Assembly (NCBI GenBank): GCA_023014485.1
Contig: JAJOZX010002364.1
Location: 279,501-343,500 of the forward strand
Reading direction: 5' to 3'
DNA: 64,000 nucleotides
From: Bathynomus jamesi
Lineage: Eukaryota; Arthropoda; Malacostraca; Isopoda; Cirolanidae
Part shown: piece after piece, positions 1-11,299 of the stretch
Position numbering within the stretch: the first letter of the stretch is position 1
How the letters are laid out: each line of letters begins with the position of its first letter
Made by a program: the position numbers and the translations under genes
Notes under the pieces: model-generated
What the model was told of the DNA's origin: nothing
What the model saw: only the letters and a program-made list of their open reading frames with translations
Databases searched by the model: none

Positions 1-225
1 ATGCTGCTCACTACCTTCATACATTACATCTGTAACTTCCTGCATCGCACGGTTTATTTCTGCACAGGCTGGTGTCGACAGTAGCCAAACTGATCTTTAT
101 ACCTCAGTCATTTCTCGTCCGTGAGTTAGTCCACCTGTTGTTTTCAAACTCCTCATAAGAACTTGTTCTATAACCAGATCTGTTGAGAGTCCATCCCAAA
201 ATCTATTACTTCTGCAAACAACATG
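1..225 (-). pseudogene. C-terminal part of DHN/DQP-family gene, cut off by BEL/Pao insertion
   Basis: Read on the minus strand this piece continues the gene at 7757-10256. It encodes a conserved stretch containing FWDGLSTDLVIEQVLMRSLK, which I recognise from a widespread family of unnamed, multi-copy animal proteins. Removing the BEL/Pao element and one copy of the 5-bp duplication joins the two parts in the same reading frame (KFREGY, then HVVCRSNRFW). One in-frame stop (TAA, in the codon after TEV) shows that the copy is dead. The gene runs off the left edge of the window, so its 3' end is not seen. Function unknown. Confidence 0.75.
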
Positions 226-230
226 ATAGC
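226..230. repeat. 5-bp target-site duplication of BEL/Pao element (left)
   Basis: ATAGC here is repeated directly after the 3' LTR at 7757-7761. Five bases fits the 4-6 bp normally made by BEL/Pao integrases. The duplication also restores the interrupted minus-strand reading frame exactly, which confirms the element ends. Confidence 0.9.
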
Positions 231-1017
231 TATGGAAAAACTATACGCACTCACAACATGGTATCATATGTGGTACATTTATTTCATAATTAAATATAAA
301 TTATTAATTAATTGAATTAAATATCTATACAAAATTGCCTCGGGATTGGCGACATAGCCTATTGGGAATGAAATAATTGAATTGCCATACGTACAAAGAA
401 CCTGTATGTATGAATCAGCCTCACATAGCAACAAGAAAACCCAATTTATTGTTTAGTCTACCAAAGGAGTAGCCCAAACAAAAATTTTGCTAGTTCGGCA
501 AATAATACACCAGAACCAAGGAACGGCTCTCAGGGCTGTTTATGTTACAGCGAAGCTTTAAACAGGGAAGACGTATAAAGTTTTCCCTCTAGTTCTGAGT
601 GAATTCCTTATAATTTAAAACCTAATGACTAAAAAAGGATAGGCCTATTCCTTCAGGGGTTTATATAGTGACTGCCTATATTAATTACCTTAAGTAAATT
701 CGTCGCGAAACTCGATCGTGGCGGCCCTACACCGAAGATGATCGTAACGCCCTACATCGAAGCAAACAAAGACCCAACAAAAATAAGGTGAGGCAAATTA
801 TTTTCATTCTAGTATACTGTACGTCGTGCAAATCCCGACGCTAGAATTACCGTAATCACTTAAATATAAAAAGGTCCTTTAAACACCTACATATTCATAA
901 CTCTCTAACGAAAAAGCATAGGGCTTTTGTCGGTAACCCTCCACTGAAATCTGCTGGAAATTTTCAGCGGATGAGGGCACAGGCAATCAACCCATAGCCC
1001 TATATAGTTTTTTCAAA
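231..1017 (+). repeat. 5' LTR
   Basis: It starts TATGGAAAAACTATA and ends TATAGTTTTTTCAAA, imperfect inverted termini. It matches 6984-7756 nearly base for base apart from small indels (for example around 485 and 565). A TATATAG motif lies near the 3' border. The functional promoter is not identifiable by eye. Confidence 0.9.
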
Positions 1018-1035
1018 TGGGGCCTGTGTATGGGG
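1018..1035 (+). promoter_or_regulatory. putative tRNA primer-binding site
   Basis: The base after the 5' LTR begins TGGGGCCTGTGTATGGGG. A TGG start directly abutting the LTR is the usual form of a primer-binding site complementary to a tRNA 3' CCA end. I cannot name the tRNA. Confidence 0.5.
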
Positions 1036-1643
1036 AACTAACCCCTCTACAATTTACACTGACACGCAGTGGCTAGGCTTACCACATTGGCCTAACCCTA
1101 ATTTCAACCGTAACCCCACTATAGTTTTCATATGGTGGCCTATAAAACTGGGAACCGATTCCTTTACCTTTACACTAACCGAAAACAAAGGCTTGTTCAT
1201 TTAACAGGCATAACTTATTTTAGGTCCTAAAAATAATAGGCCCGCAACATTAAGCCTATTTAATAGGTCCTACTCTTCAAATTCAAAACTAAGCCTTGTT
1301 AATTTAACAGGCTTAACTCATTTGAGGTCCTATAAAATAATAGGCCCAAACATAAGCCTACTTGGTAGGCCCAACAGATAGGCCTATTTAGTAGGCCCAT
1401 CTAACTTTACCTTACATAATAGGCCTACCTCTTAAAGTAGGCCTTACTCTTTACACTCAAGGCCTATCCTAATTAAAAACACTAAATTTATAATTGAACC
1501 TGTGGTGTAGGTTATAAAATTTATTTCAGCAATTTAACTTACTCATTAACATCACAAAATTCGACTCAGACCTGTAACATCACAAAGACCTAAAGCAATT
1601 GCACAAATTCAAACCTACACCCACCTAACACCTATTCGTGACC
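1036..1643 (+). other. BEL/Pao leader, no gag ORF
   Basis: No open reading frame of useful length is present where gag should begin. The stretch is rich in TAGGCC/GGCCTA words, and about 1195-1265 is re-used in a diverged form at about 1305-1365 (TTAACAGGC, AATAATAGGCCC and AAGCCTA all recur), so it has grown by local duplication. Confidence 0.5.
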
Positions 1644-2084
1644 CTATTCCAAGTCCTATTTGACATATAGGCCCAACCTATTTCAAGTCCTATTTGACAT
1701 ATAGGCCCAACCTATTCCGAAGTCCTATTTGACATATAGGCCCAACCTATTCCGAAGTCCTATTTGACATATAGGCCCAACCTATTTCAAGTCCTATTTG
1801 ACATATAGGCCCAACCTATTCCGAAGTCCTATTTGACATATAGGCCCAACCTATTCCAAGTCCTATTTGACATAGGCCCAACCTATTTCAAGTCCTATTT
1901 GACATATAGGCCCAACCTATTCCGAAGTCCTATTTGACATATAGGCCCAACCTATTCAAGTCCTATTTGACATATAGGCCCAACCTATTCCAAGTCCTAT
2001 TTGACATATAGGCCCAACCTATTCCGAAGTCCTATTTGACCAATATAGGCCCAACCTATTCAATTCCTATTTGACATATAGGCA
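1644..2084 (+). repeat. minisatellite 1, ~32-35 bp unit
   Basis: Tandem units of the form AAGTCCTATTTGACATATAG followed by GCCCAACCTATTC(CG) repeat about 13 times with small indels. The array lies inside the retrotransposon, between the leader and a decayed integrase fragment. Confidence 0.9.
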
Positions 2085-2109
2085 TAAAACAGACAAGGCT
2101 TGATATAAG

Positions 2110-2760
2110 GGTCTCAAATGCAACGTTTGAGGATCTTTACTCAGCCAAATTGATTAACCTAACCCAAAACCCAAAAAATAAAACCCTATAACAAAATACA
2201 CATTTACACACATACGTACGGTACAGTATATAAATATATACATACGACTTCAAACATCCAATTCTTCTTTTAAAAGAAGAATCACAACAGATTTCATCAC
2301 CAAACACACACACACACACATACACACACACGTACGGTACAGTATATAAATATATACATACGACTCCAAACATCCAATTCTTCTTTTAAAGGAAGAATCA
2401 CAACAGATTTCATAACAGACACATACATTCCTTGCAAACAGATTGGATTCCTTCAAAACCCCAAAACCTTCCAGACCTACCTGTAGGATACACAACATTT
2501 ACTCATTCATAACTACGGGTATTAACTTCATTGGAGTGGTGAATCCAAGTTTTGAAGACCAACTGGATTCGGAGGAATGATACACACACACACACACACA
2601 CTACTCTTTCATGTGTCTCAAACACAACAACCTGTCTAAACATAACCAAGGATCGGAGAGTAAAAGCTTTTATTGCTGCGCTCTGATTCTGTGCACATAA
2701 TTTTGTGCCAAAAATTATATGGTTAGACAGTGACACGTACAAACAAACTACTCTACTCCA
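2110..2760 (+). pseudogene. decayed second copy of the element's own pol (RNase H end to integrase core)
   Basis: The segment parallels 4998-5870 in order. The pairs are: GAGGATCTTTACTCAGCCAA (2129) with GAGGATCTTTGGCCAGCCAA (5001), the CCAATTCTTCTT motif with 5401, CATTCCTTGCAAACAGATTG with 5540, the CCAGACCTACCTGT region with 5588, and GCTTTTATTGCTGC with 5780. A microsatellite-bearing block of about 110 bp is duplicated inside it (2210-2310 and 2333-2415). It has many stops and is not functional. It is best read as a product of template switching or self-insertion during earlier retrotransposition. Confidence 0.75.
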
Positions 2761-2761
2761 A

Positions 2762-3800
2762 AGGGCTGATGGCCTACCTTGGCCATAGCCCAACAAATTC
2801 ATCAAAGGGCTGATGGCCTACCCTTGGCCATAGCCCAACAAATTCATCAAAGGGCTGATGGCCTACCCTTGGCCATAGCCCAACAAATCATCAAAGGGCT
2901 GATGGCCTACCCTTGGCCATAGCCCAACAAATTCATCAAAGGGCTGATGGCCTACCTTGGCCATAGCCCAACAAATTCATCAAAGGGCTGATGGCCTACC
3001 CTTGGCCATAGCCCAACAAATTCATCAAAGGGCTGATGGCCTACCCTTGGCCATAGCCCAACAAATCATCAAAGGGCTGATGGCCTACCTTGGCCATAGC
3101 CCAACAAATTCATCAAAGGGCTGATGGCCTACCTTGGCCATAGCCCAACAAATTCATCAAAGGGCTGATGGCCTACCCTTGGCCATAGCCCAACAAATTC
3201 ATCAAAGGGCTGATGGCCTACCTTGGCCATAGCCCAACAAATTCATCAAAGGGCTGATGGCCTACCCTTGGCCATAGCCCAACAAATTCATCAAAGGGCT
3301 GATGGCCTACCTTGGCCATAGCCCAACAAATTCATCAAAGGGCTGATGGCCTACCTTGGCCATAGCCCAACAAATTCATCAAAGGGCTGGCCTACCCTTG
3401 GCCATAGCCCAACAAATTCATCAAAGGGCTGATGGCCTACCTTGGCCATAGCCCAACAAATTCATCAAAGGGCTGATGGCCTACCCTTGGCCATAGCCCA
3501 ACAAATTCATCAAAGGGCTGATGGCCTACCCTTGGCCATAGCCCAACAAATTCATCAAAGGGCTGATGGCCTACCTTGGCCATAGCCCAACAAATTCATC
3601 AAAGGGCTGATGGCCTACCCTTGGCCATAGCCCAACAAATTCATCAAAGGGCCTTGGCCTACCTTGGCCATAGCCCAACAAATTCATCAAAGGGCTGATG
3701 GCCTACCTTGGCCATAGCCCAACAAATTCATCAAAGGGCTGATGGCCTACCTTGGCCATAGCCCAACAATTCATCAAGGGCTTGGCCTCCTTGGCCATAG
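2762..3800 (+). repeat. minisatellite 2, 45-46 bp unit with internal hairpin
   Basis: About 22 near-identical units are present. Each contains GGGCTGATGGCC and GGCCATAGCCC, which pair as a short hairpin around the TACCCTT loop. Units vary mainly by CCC versus CC. The array fills the region where gag/protease/RT should be. Confidence 0.9.
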
Positions 3801-4020
3801 CCCAACAAATTCATCAAGGGTCTTGATGGCCTCCCTTGGCCATAGCCCAACAACAACAAGGGTCTTGTGGCCTCCTTGGCCAGAGACCAAACAACATTGG
3901 TCTTGTGGCCCCCTTGGCCAGAGACCAAACAACAAGGGTCTTGTGGCCTCCTTTGGCCAGAGACCAAACAAAAAGGGTCTTGTGGCCTCCCTTGGCCATA
4001 GGCCAAACAACACAAAAACA
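3800..4020 (+). repeat. diverged end of minisatellite 2
   Basis: The unit degenerates into shorter blocks of GGGTCTTGTGGCC, CTTGGCCAGAGACC and AAACAACA, keeping the TTGGCC core. Short open frames across it are by-products of the repeat and are not proteins. Confidence 0.8.
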
Positions 4021-4110
4021 GTACAGGATTCAAAGCCCCAAGCCCTCCAGATCTACCTGTGGAGGAGTAAATTTACTCCACTAAAACTACGGGTATTGAC
4101 TAGTCTGAAG
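4020..4110 (+). pseudogene. third copy of an integrase-core fragment
   Basis: This stretch resembles 5575-5665 of the integrase: AAGCCCTCCAGATCTACCTG, then a shared AAATTTACTC-like word, then ACTACGGGTATTGACTAG. It ends at the point where the RT/RNase H reading frame resumes, so the minisatellites are bracketed by pol-derived fragments at about 2760 and 4020. Confidence 0.65.
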
Positions 4111-5105
4111 TGGTAGGAGGTTTGAATACAGTACAAACTCTTTCTAATTCTCCTAAATTAAATGAACAAATAACAAAAGACAACAATGGGAACATTGAAC
4201 CAAACAATTACACGAAAACACTTGGAATGCTTTGGTTTTTAAAACAGAATTCTGAACACGATGACACTCTTTGCACAAAGAGTTATAACTTAAATCCAAA
4301 TGCTGATACAAAAAGACAAGTGCTTTCAGAATCATCCAAAATTTTCGACCCCATTGGATTATATTTACCAGCAACCATAAGATCCAAAACCCTTTTGCAA
4401 GACTTATGGAAAAAGAAAATTGATTGGGATGAACCACTTTCAGTGGAAGACCAACTTCATTGGAAAAAATTAGCCACAGACTTGAACAAAGTTCAAGACA
4501 TCTACGTACCAAGATGTGCTGGCTACAGATTGAAATCGCAAACACTACACATTTTTACAGATGCCAGCACACAAGCTTAGGGTGTTGTGCCTATTTAACA
4601 AGTGAAAATGAAAGTAACTTGGTTTATTCAAAGGCAAAAGTGGCACCCTTAAACCAAAAGAAAACTGTACCACAACTTGAATTATTAGCTGTCTCATTGG
4701 GAGTTAAAACAGCAACTTTCTTTCACAAGTGTATAAAGAAGTTGACATAACAAACATTTACTTAAGGACAGACAGTCAAATTTGTCTAACATGGGTGACC
4801 AACACAGAACAACTTCTTGCAAAAACATATTTGTGAAAAACAGACTAACAGAAATCAAAACTGCAAACACAAACCTTGGTATCAAATTTAGGTACATAAA
4901 AACAAAAGAGAATCCTGCAGACTTTTTGACAAGAGGGCTCTCTTACAAGCTGTTGAAAACAAATAAAATCTGGTATGAAGGGCCCGAATGGCTAACATGT
5001 GAGGATCTTTGGCCAGCCAAAGTAGTTAACCTCACACTCAACTCTACAACAACTGAAAAGATCACTGAGGACAAACCTATATTTGACTACACCTTTATTC
5101 AGACC
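4110..5105 (+). pseudogene. pol: BEL/Pao pol: RT C-terminus and RNase H (broken)
   Basis: The part up to 4580 carries the Pao-type RT/RNase H connector (RQVLSESSKIFDPIGLY, KKKIDWDEPLS) and the first RNase H acidic motif (HIFTDAST). A stop (TAG at 4578) and a frameshift follow. The next frames carry KAKVAPL and TVPQLELLAVSLG, then RTDSQICLTW, then KFRYIKTKENPADFLTRG and GPEWL, all in the order seen in BEL/Pao pol. There are at least three frame breaks, so no active polyprotein can be made. The catalytic RT palm is missing upstream. Confidence 0.85.
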
Positions 5106-5116
5106 TCAACAAACTC

Positions 5117-6710
5117 TTGAGAATTACAGTCTATTGCTGCAAGTTTGTCAATAGCTACCTTCTCAAACACTGTCCTCAGAAAGCCTTTTCTAACTTAACA
5201 GAAACTGCAACAAAATACTGGCTCAAACAGATACAAGCTTCAGAATTTGACAAGGAGTTGAAGTATCTTAGGTCCAGTAGCACATTAAACAAAGGTATTC
5301 CTTCACTTGTCATGGATCTAAATCTGTACCTGGATACAGAGGGTCTGATAAGGTGTAAAGGAAGGCTTAACAAGTCAACTTTGACTTACAACTCTAAGCA
5401 CCCAATTCTTCTTCCAAGGAGAAATCACTTCACAAAACTCATCATCAGGGATACCCACAACAAAACACACACAGAGCTGAGAAAAACTTACTGGCTACCA
5501 AAGGGTAGAACTGAAACAAAGAAAATTTTAAACACATGCATTCCTTGTAAACGTATCCATTCACGACCCTTTAAGACCCCAAGCCCTCCAGACCTACCTG
5601 TGGAACGAGTAACATTTACTCGGCCATTTGAAACCACGGGTATTGACTACACTGGAGCGGTAAATGTGAGTTTTGGAGACAAAATGGATTCAAAGGAATA
5701 CAAAGTGTACATTGTACTCTTCACCTGTGCTGCCACACGTGCCATATGTCTAGACATAGTAGAAGATCTGACAGCAGAAGCTTTTATTGCTGCTTTCAGA
5801 CGATTTTGTGCACACAATTCTGTACCCAAAACTATATGGTCAGACAATGCCACATACTTCAAATCTGGTGAAAGAATTATTCATCAGATTTGTGACAGTG
5901 AAACAGTACAAACTCATTTAACCAAACACAACATAACCTGGAAGTACATTCCTGTTAATACACCATGGTATGGTTCAATTTGGGAAAGAAACATACAAAC
6001 TGTAAAGAACTGCCTTAAAAAGACTATTGGGACAAAACATCTACAACTTTTTGAACTCATGACTATTCTGTCAGAAATTGAAAATGTTGTCAACAACAGA
6101 CCATTAACTTATGTGGGAGATGGTATTAATGAGCCAGAACCTCTCACACCAAACCACCTAATTAAGGGAGAAACAGTAAACATGTTACCAGAATCTGAAC
6201 ATAACAGTACAGAGGATCCAGATTGGGAAATAGGACACAAAGAACTCAACACAAAATACCAACATTTGACACAAATCAAGACTCAATTTATAACAAAATG
6301 GAGAGAAGAATACTTAACAAGTCTTAGAGAAAGACATAAACAATTAACAAAACAAAGTTGGAATGATTCAGTCAAAATTGGGGACATTGTGTTGATACAT
6401 GACAAGACACCAAGACAACATTGGTCAATGGGAAAAGTCTTGGAACTCAAAACTGGTGAAGACGAAGTTACCAGGGTTGTAAAACTGAAAACAGCAACTG
6501 GTGACCACCAGAGATATCACATTACTATATCCTTTGGAGTGTGGGGCTAAATTAGAACCATTACCCCAAAGGATGGATCAGGATACTATTGGGGAGGAAT
6601 CTCTCAATGTGCCTGATGTAACTCAGACTAAACCAGACAGGCCTCAAAGAAAGACTGCTTTGAAAGCCAGAAAACTTTTACAAGAAAAAATTAAGACTGG
6701 TGACTTATAA
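5117..6710 (+). pseudogene. pol: BEL/Pao integrase domain (long open frame, one late frameshift)
   Basis: A 477-codon open frame (to 6550) with no ATG of its own continues the polyprotein. It shows the N-terminal zinc-binding region (H, H, CIPCKR near residues 114-146; the usual spacing between the histidines and the YW motif looks shortened), then the DDE core: D in TTGIDYTG, D in TIWSDNATYF and E in SIWERNIQ, followed by the NNRPLTY and TPNHLIKG motifs and the C-terminal DIVLIHD region. Near 6530 the frame shifts, and the last ~60 residues (LLYPLE to KTGDL) continue in the second frame to 6710. The catalytic residues are intact. Confidence 0.85.
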
Positions 6711-6983
6711 AACTTACACAAACTGAGCAAAGTTAAAATGCTTAATAACTTTACTTTAATCCCATAAATTTCCTATACCTAAAGGGAGTCAAACTGATTG
6801 ACATAACTTTAACTAAACTTGAGAAGTTGGCCTCTTGAACTTTCATATTTGAATAGGTCTTGAGTAACCTCTCTCTCCTAAATTTCTACTTCATTCTTTT
6901 CAATCCATTTCACATGGTTTAAACACAGTTTATCAAAAAATTTGATCTATAACATACAAATTTTTCTCCGGCCCCCCCCAGTA
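6711..6983 (+). other. BEL/Pao 3' untranslated region
   Basis: Non-coding. No convincing polypurine tract abuts the 3' LTR; a C8 run (6972-6979) sits there on this strand. This may mean the tract is degenerate. Confidence 0.5.
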
Positions 6984-7756
6984 TATGGAAAAACTATACG
7001 CACTCACAACATGGTATCATATGTGGTACATTTATTTCATAATTAAATATAAATTATTAATTAATTGAATTAAATATCTATACAAAATTGCCTCGGGATT
7101 GGCGACATAGCCTATTGGGAATGAAATAATTGAATTGCCATACGTACAAAGAACCTGTATGTATGAATCAGCCCACATAGCAACAAGAAAACCCAATTTA
7201 TTGTTTAGTCTACCAAAGGAGTAGACCAAACAAAAATGCTAGTTCGGCAAATAATACACCAGAACCAAGGAACGGCTCTCAGGGCTGTTTATGTTACAGC
7301 GAAGCTTTAAACTGGGAGGATGTTTTCCCTCTAGTTCTGAGTGAATTCCTTATAATTAAAACCTAAGACTAAAAAGGATAGGCCTATTCCTTCAGGGGTT
7401 TATATAGTGACTGCCTATATTAATTACCTTAAGTAAATTCGTCGCGAAACTCGATCGTGGCGGCCCTACACCGAAGATGATCGTAACGCCCTACATCGAA
7501 GCAAACAAAGACCCAACAAAAATAAGGTGAGGCAAATTATTTTCATTCTAGTATACTGTACGTCGCGCAAATCCCGACGCTAGAATTACCGTAATCACTT
7601 AAATATAAAAAGGTCCTTTAAACACCTACATATTCATAACTCTCTAACGAAAAAGCATAGGGCTTTTGTCGGTAACCCTCCACTGAAATCTGCTGGAAAT
7701 TTTCAGCGGATGAGGGCACAGGCAATCAACCCATAGCCCTATATAGTTTTTTCAAA
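6984..7756 (+). repeat. 3' LTR
   Basis: Matches 231-1017 with scattered indels (773 versus 787 bp). It ends TTTTTTCAAA followed by the second ATAGC at 7757-7761. Confidence 0.9.
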
Positions 7757-10256
7757 ATAGCCTTCTCTAAACTTTGCGTAAACATTTGGATCTCTCTCTT
7801 TTAGATTTAACATTTTTTGAAGATAGATGCGTGTTGACTTACGCAAAATGTCCAGACGCTGCGAAAAATGGTAGCATGCTATACTCTGCCAGTAAATGAA
7901 GAAGGAAGTTTCCTGTTATTTCGGCTTTTATGAATGTGCATAGTATTTCGACCATTTCTATGTATTGGAACCACAGTTTTGCAATTCTCGAGGAATCTAA
8001 GCTATGTTTGTAGTTCTCCAGATTCTCAATCATCTTTTTGAAGACGACCTCCTTTTCTACATCTTCCGAACTTATTTCTCCTGAGATTGATTTATCAAGT
8101 AAATCTGAGATCTGTATTAAATCGAAGTTATCAGCAAAATTGAAAACATCTTCTGACTGAGTGTATTCTTCATCATTGTCTAACTTAATAGGGCACTCGT
8201 ATATTTCTGACATCATTATTGCATGAAGGGCACCTACAACTAGTAGATGACCACGAACGGCTCGAGATATTGCTTTCCCACTTAGCATGTGGGGCACCGT
8301 GTTTTCAGCATAGACAGTTTCTAACATTGTCTGCGGTCCGGAAGAAGTCATAAGATGCCCAATAGAGCCAAGGAAACTCATGGTAGTGTGGAGCCCACCA
8401 AGTCGCAACACTATTTCTTTCAAAGGGCTTGCATCATCCACACTTTCTTGGATTTCAGTTCCCTTCCAGTACAGTGGCTGATCAAATGTTAGTACCGGTG
8501 ACATGTTGTAGCGCCTTGCTTGCTCAGACACAAAATGCATGGTTGACAAAATGCACGATTCGTCGCTGGATTGCATATCGATCATCGGCATGAATATAAC
8601 GGAAGCCTGTCCAGGGTGCTCTCCTTTATGCACCATTTGCATAAAGCCATTCCACAGTGGTCGTTGAGGTTTCAGCATCCAGGCACAATTCCATAAAATG
8701 TTGAAGCAACTTGTTGGATCATCGGCATGAAATTGAAATTGTTGCAAATCTTTGTATGTTAAGGCGCAAGAAGATTTTCTGCGCGAGCGAAATATGAGAG
8801 TTTCGATGCTGCAAATGTCCACGATCTCCTTTGATGTGACATCTATTCTTGGCACTAATTTCGTGGAAGCTACCTTGGGAGTAACTGTAACAATTATACC
8901 TATACCGTGGAATGTATTTAGACCATCGATTGTTCTAATATTGTGATCAGCATTGTCACCAACATGTAAGAAAGATTCATTGTCAATTCCTTCAATTTCT
9001 GTCCCCTGATGATACGCCGCACTTCTTTCAAACTTCTGAACCTCTTGAGTAGAAAGAGCAAAATCCGTGACTGTGTAAAGATTCAATCAAAAACCTTGAT
9101 CCAAATTGTCTATGCATTTGTAGTCCCAAGCCAATCTGAAGTGGGGCAGTTATTGTTTTTGGTCTGACTGCTTGCATTATTGCCTGCCTAATAGAGGCAA
9201 TTCGTAGGTCACTGCTTTTGGCAGCAAACATCTTTTCAAGCAGTAATCGTAAAGATTTGGGAAGAAATTCTTTGCAACGGGCACGAGATTCTGTCTTGGG
9301 TGGATGGATACATTGTTGAAGAACTATCGCATTCTTTAATTTCACTTTAGCAGCTTTGCCGCAGTTTCAATAATGCGATTTTTTTCAGTTTCTACGTCAT
9401 CTGATTTCTTGCTTTTATAGAAATCATAGAGAATATTCTTGGTTTTTGATCTGAATGTGACAACATTGTTTCCCATTAATCTCCGTGTCAACAATTTCAT
9501 CTTTAAAATGCTCCATCAAACGACTTTTCAGCCATTTGGAAGTATATGCATGACTTGATGAATCTTTCAGATATCCTGCATTATTGACAAAAGATCATTG
9601 ATTGTGGTTTGTTCATTATTATTTTATCGCAAATAATTCGCCACAAAAGCAAAGGCAGACTCGAGATTCATCATAAGGCCGACCCCTTTTTAAACTTTGA
9701 CTCGTTTGTGTGTTACTATCGTATAGTTTTGGAATACCTTTTCCAATACGAAAGTTAGTACTACATGCTTGATGATACACCGCATCTTCTGAATGTAAAT
9801 CATTTACAAAAGCTATACTCCCTTTTACATCAACTGCCCAGCCATCCTTGCGCTGTTCGCAAACTTTTAGAATACTGATATCAAACTCACGATTCTTGCA
9901 CATCACTTGAAAAGCTTTATTGTCCCGTTTATCTCTTTCAGTGATGCGATTTTTGCAGAACAAACAATCCAATTTGTAATTAAAGTCGCGATCAGATCTT
10001 AAACTAAGTTTAAATGCAGTGGCATCAGAGGATGTGGATGCTTTCTTTTTATTGTAAGATGCAATGTTGTTCTGATTAATATATGGATTTCTACATGATC
10101 TGTGTAGTTTGTCTCCAGCTGTGACAAAGATGTCAGTCTCTTTCTCTGCTAGCATTGCAAACACCCAAGGCACCTTTTTCTGTTAGTCACATAAGAATCA
10201 CGGTCATCTATGACTTCTTTACATATTGCACAGGTTTCGAAACGTTCAAAATCCAT
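7757..10256 (-). pseudogene. DHN/DQP-family protein gene (copy A), frameshifted
   Basis: This reads on the minus strand from an ATG at 10256. The product begins MDFERFETCAICKEV and has two C-x2-C...H-x3-C finger-like units: CAIC with HRSC, and CLFC with HQAC. Downstream come NADHN (D codon 8946-8948), FDQPLYW (D codon 8481-8483), GGLHTTMSFLGSIGHLM, LETVYAENT (E codon 8319-8321) and SGKAISRAVRGH. I know these motifs from abundant uncharacterised proteins of arthropods, molluscs and cnidarians, but I know no accepted name or function. At least four frame breaks occur (near 10170, 9600, 9070 and 7838). The gene is cut by the BEL/Pao element and continues at 225-1. D, D and E in that order suggest a DDE-type nuclease; this is my inference. 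Confidence 0.75.
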
Positions 10257-10262
10257 TTTGAC

Positions 10263-10264
10263 CT
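10263..10264 (-). promoter_or_regulatory. probable 3' splice acceptor just upstream of the start codon
   Basis: On the minus strand the sequence TATTTTGTTTCAG precedes GTCAAAATGG. The T-rich tract plus CAG six bases before the ATG looks like the acceptor of an intron in the 5' untranslated region. Copy B at 37.7 kb has an acceptor-like TTTATTGCAG in a similar place. Confidence 0.45.
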
Positions 10265-10995
10265 GAAACAAAATAATAGAATTAATTAATTTTATTGCAA
10301 AATTAGTGTTAATTTTGTTTTAGAAACTGATTGGACCTGGAAGTAGTTGCATTTTTAAGCGCCAAGTTTAGGATTCAGGCGTATTAAGAAACTCGGATCA
10401 TGTATGATTTCGCATAGCGGCCATCCTGAAAATCCAAGATGGCCGCCATGGTGGGCCTACCGCCCACCTGACAATATCCTAAGCGCTATAATTATATTCC
10501 CTGACCCTGAAAATGTATGTTTAGACACAAAAATTGTGAATCTACATATATTAGAAATGAAGATAAGTAAATGCAGGTTTTTCACACGTCGGCCATCTTG
10601 AAAATTCATGATGGCCGCCATAATTGACAAACTAAGCATCAGACACTATTCGAATCCATTTTAATGGTTTCGTTGACTATTGAAACCTACAGAATGATAT
10701 TAATACTATAAACACCCAGGAATGTCTGTCAGTCTGTCACGCTCGAAAAGAGAAGATTCTTGATATACAGTATATGGGCGATATTTGTATTTTAATGCAT
10801 TAGAAAAAGGCGTAATGAATTCTACTTTTAATTATAATTTTAAAAACTGTAAAAAATATTTGCTTTTGCGTTCAGCTTTGAGCCGAAATTTAATCTGTGG
10901 CTAAGTTCAAAAATTTACCAAATCAGTTCTTTTTATGCACTTTCATACTGGTGCTGCAACCATTACAGACTAAATATTTTTACGGTTTTCAAAAA

Positions 10996-11080
10996 GGGGG
11001 GTTGGGGTAATGGGGGAGGGGTGGGGATAATGGGAGAGGTGGGGTAATGGGGAGGGGTTGGGGTAATGGGGGAGGGGTTA
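10996..11080 (+). repeat. G-rich minisatellite
   Basis: Short tandem blocks of GGGGTAATGGGGGAGGGGTT-like sequence. Nothing coding is supported here. Confidence 0.8.
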
Positions 11081-11263
11081 GCCCCCAAGTTGCATAAGGT
11101 GGGTGAGGGGCTTTTGGGGGCATTCAGTTGACCTAATCGGGCATTCAATTAACCCGGGCAACATTCTTTTCTATAGTTTTGACTGAATAATTGACTCCCC
11201 GGTAACTGGGGGGGGGGCCTGCGGCTCCCCAATTACTGAGGCCAAAGGCCCCAGCACCACGGG

Positions 11264-11299
11264 CTAGCTAAATGGGCCCGTAGGGCCCACTTTAGCTAG
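11264..11299 (+). repeat. hairpin ending in CTAG|T, possible Helitron 3' terminus
   Basis: CTAGCTAAATGGGCCC pairs with GGGCCCACTTTAGCTAG across a GTA loop. A GC-rich hairpin a few bases before CTAG (a CTRR form) followed by T is the usual shape of a Helitron 3' end. No Rep/helicase coding or clear 5' TC end is seen. Confidence 0.3.

Larger units (their letters stand above)
231..7756 (+). mobile_element. BEL/Pao LTR retrotransposon, gag-less and rearranged
   Basis: Two long direct repeats (231-1017 and 6984-7756) bound a 7.5 kb unit with a 5-bp duplication. The inside holds a Pao-type reverse-transcriptase C-terminus, RNase H and integrase, in that order, at 4110-6710. Gag, protease and the catalytic part of the reverse transcriptase are absent. 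The space where they belong (1018-4110) holds two minisatellites and decayed pieces of the element's own pol. The LTRs differ only by small indels and substitutions, so insertion looks fairly recent although the coding part was already defective. It was presumably copied in trans. Confidence 0.9.

Noticed and set aside
2250..2498. Small frames with VCVCV and YIYILYRT
   Set aside because: They come from CA repeats and a duplicated block in the decayed pol copy.
3731..4116. Several overlapping frames with repeated GYGQGRP or LGHSPT words
   Set aside because: They are translations of minisatellite 2 in different frames on both strands, with no start, domain or conservation.
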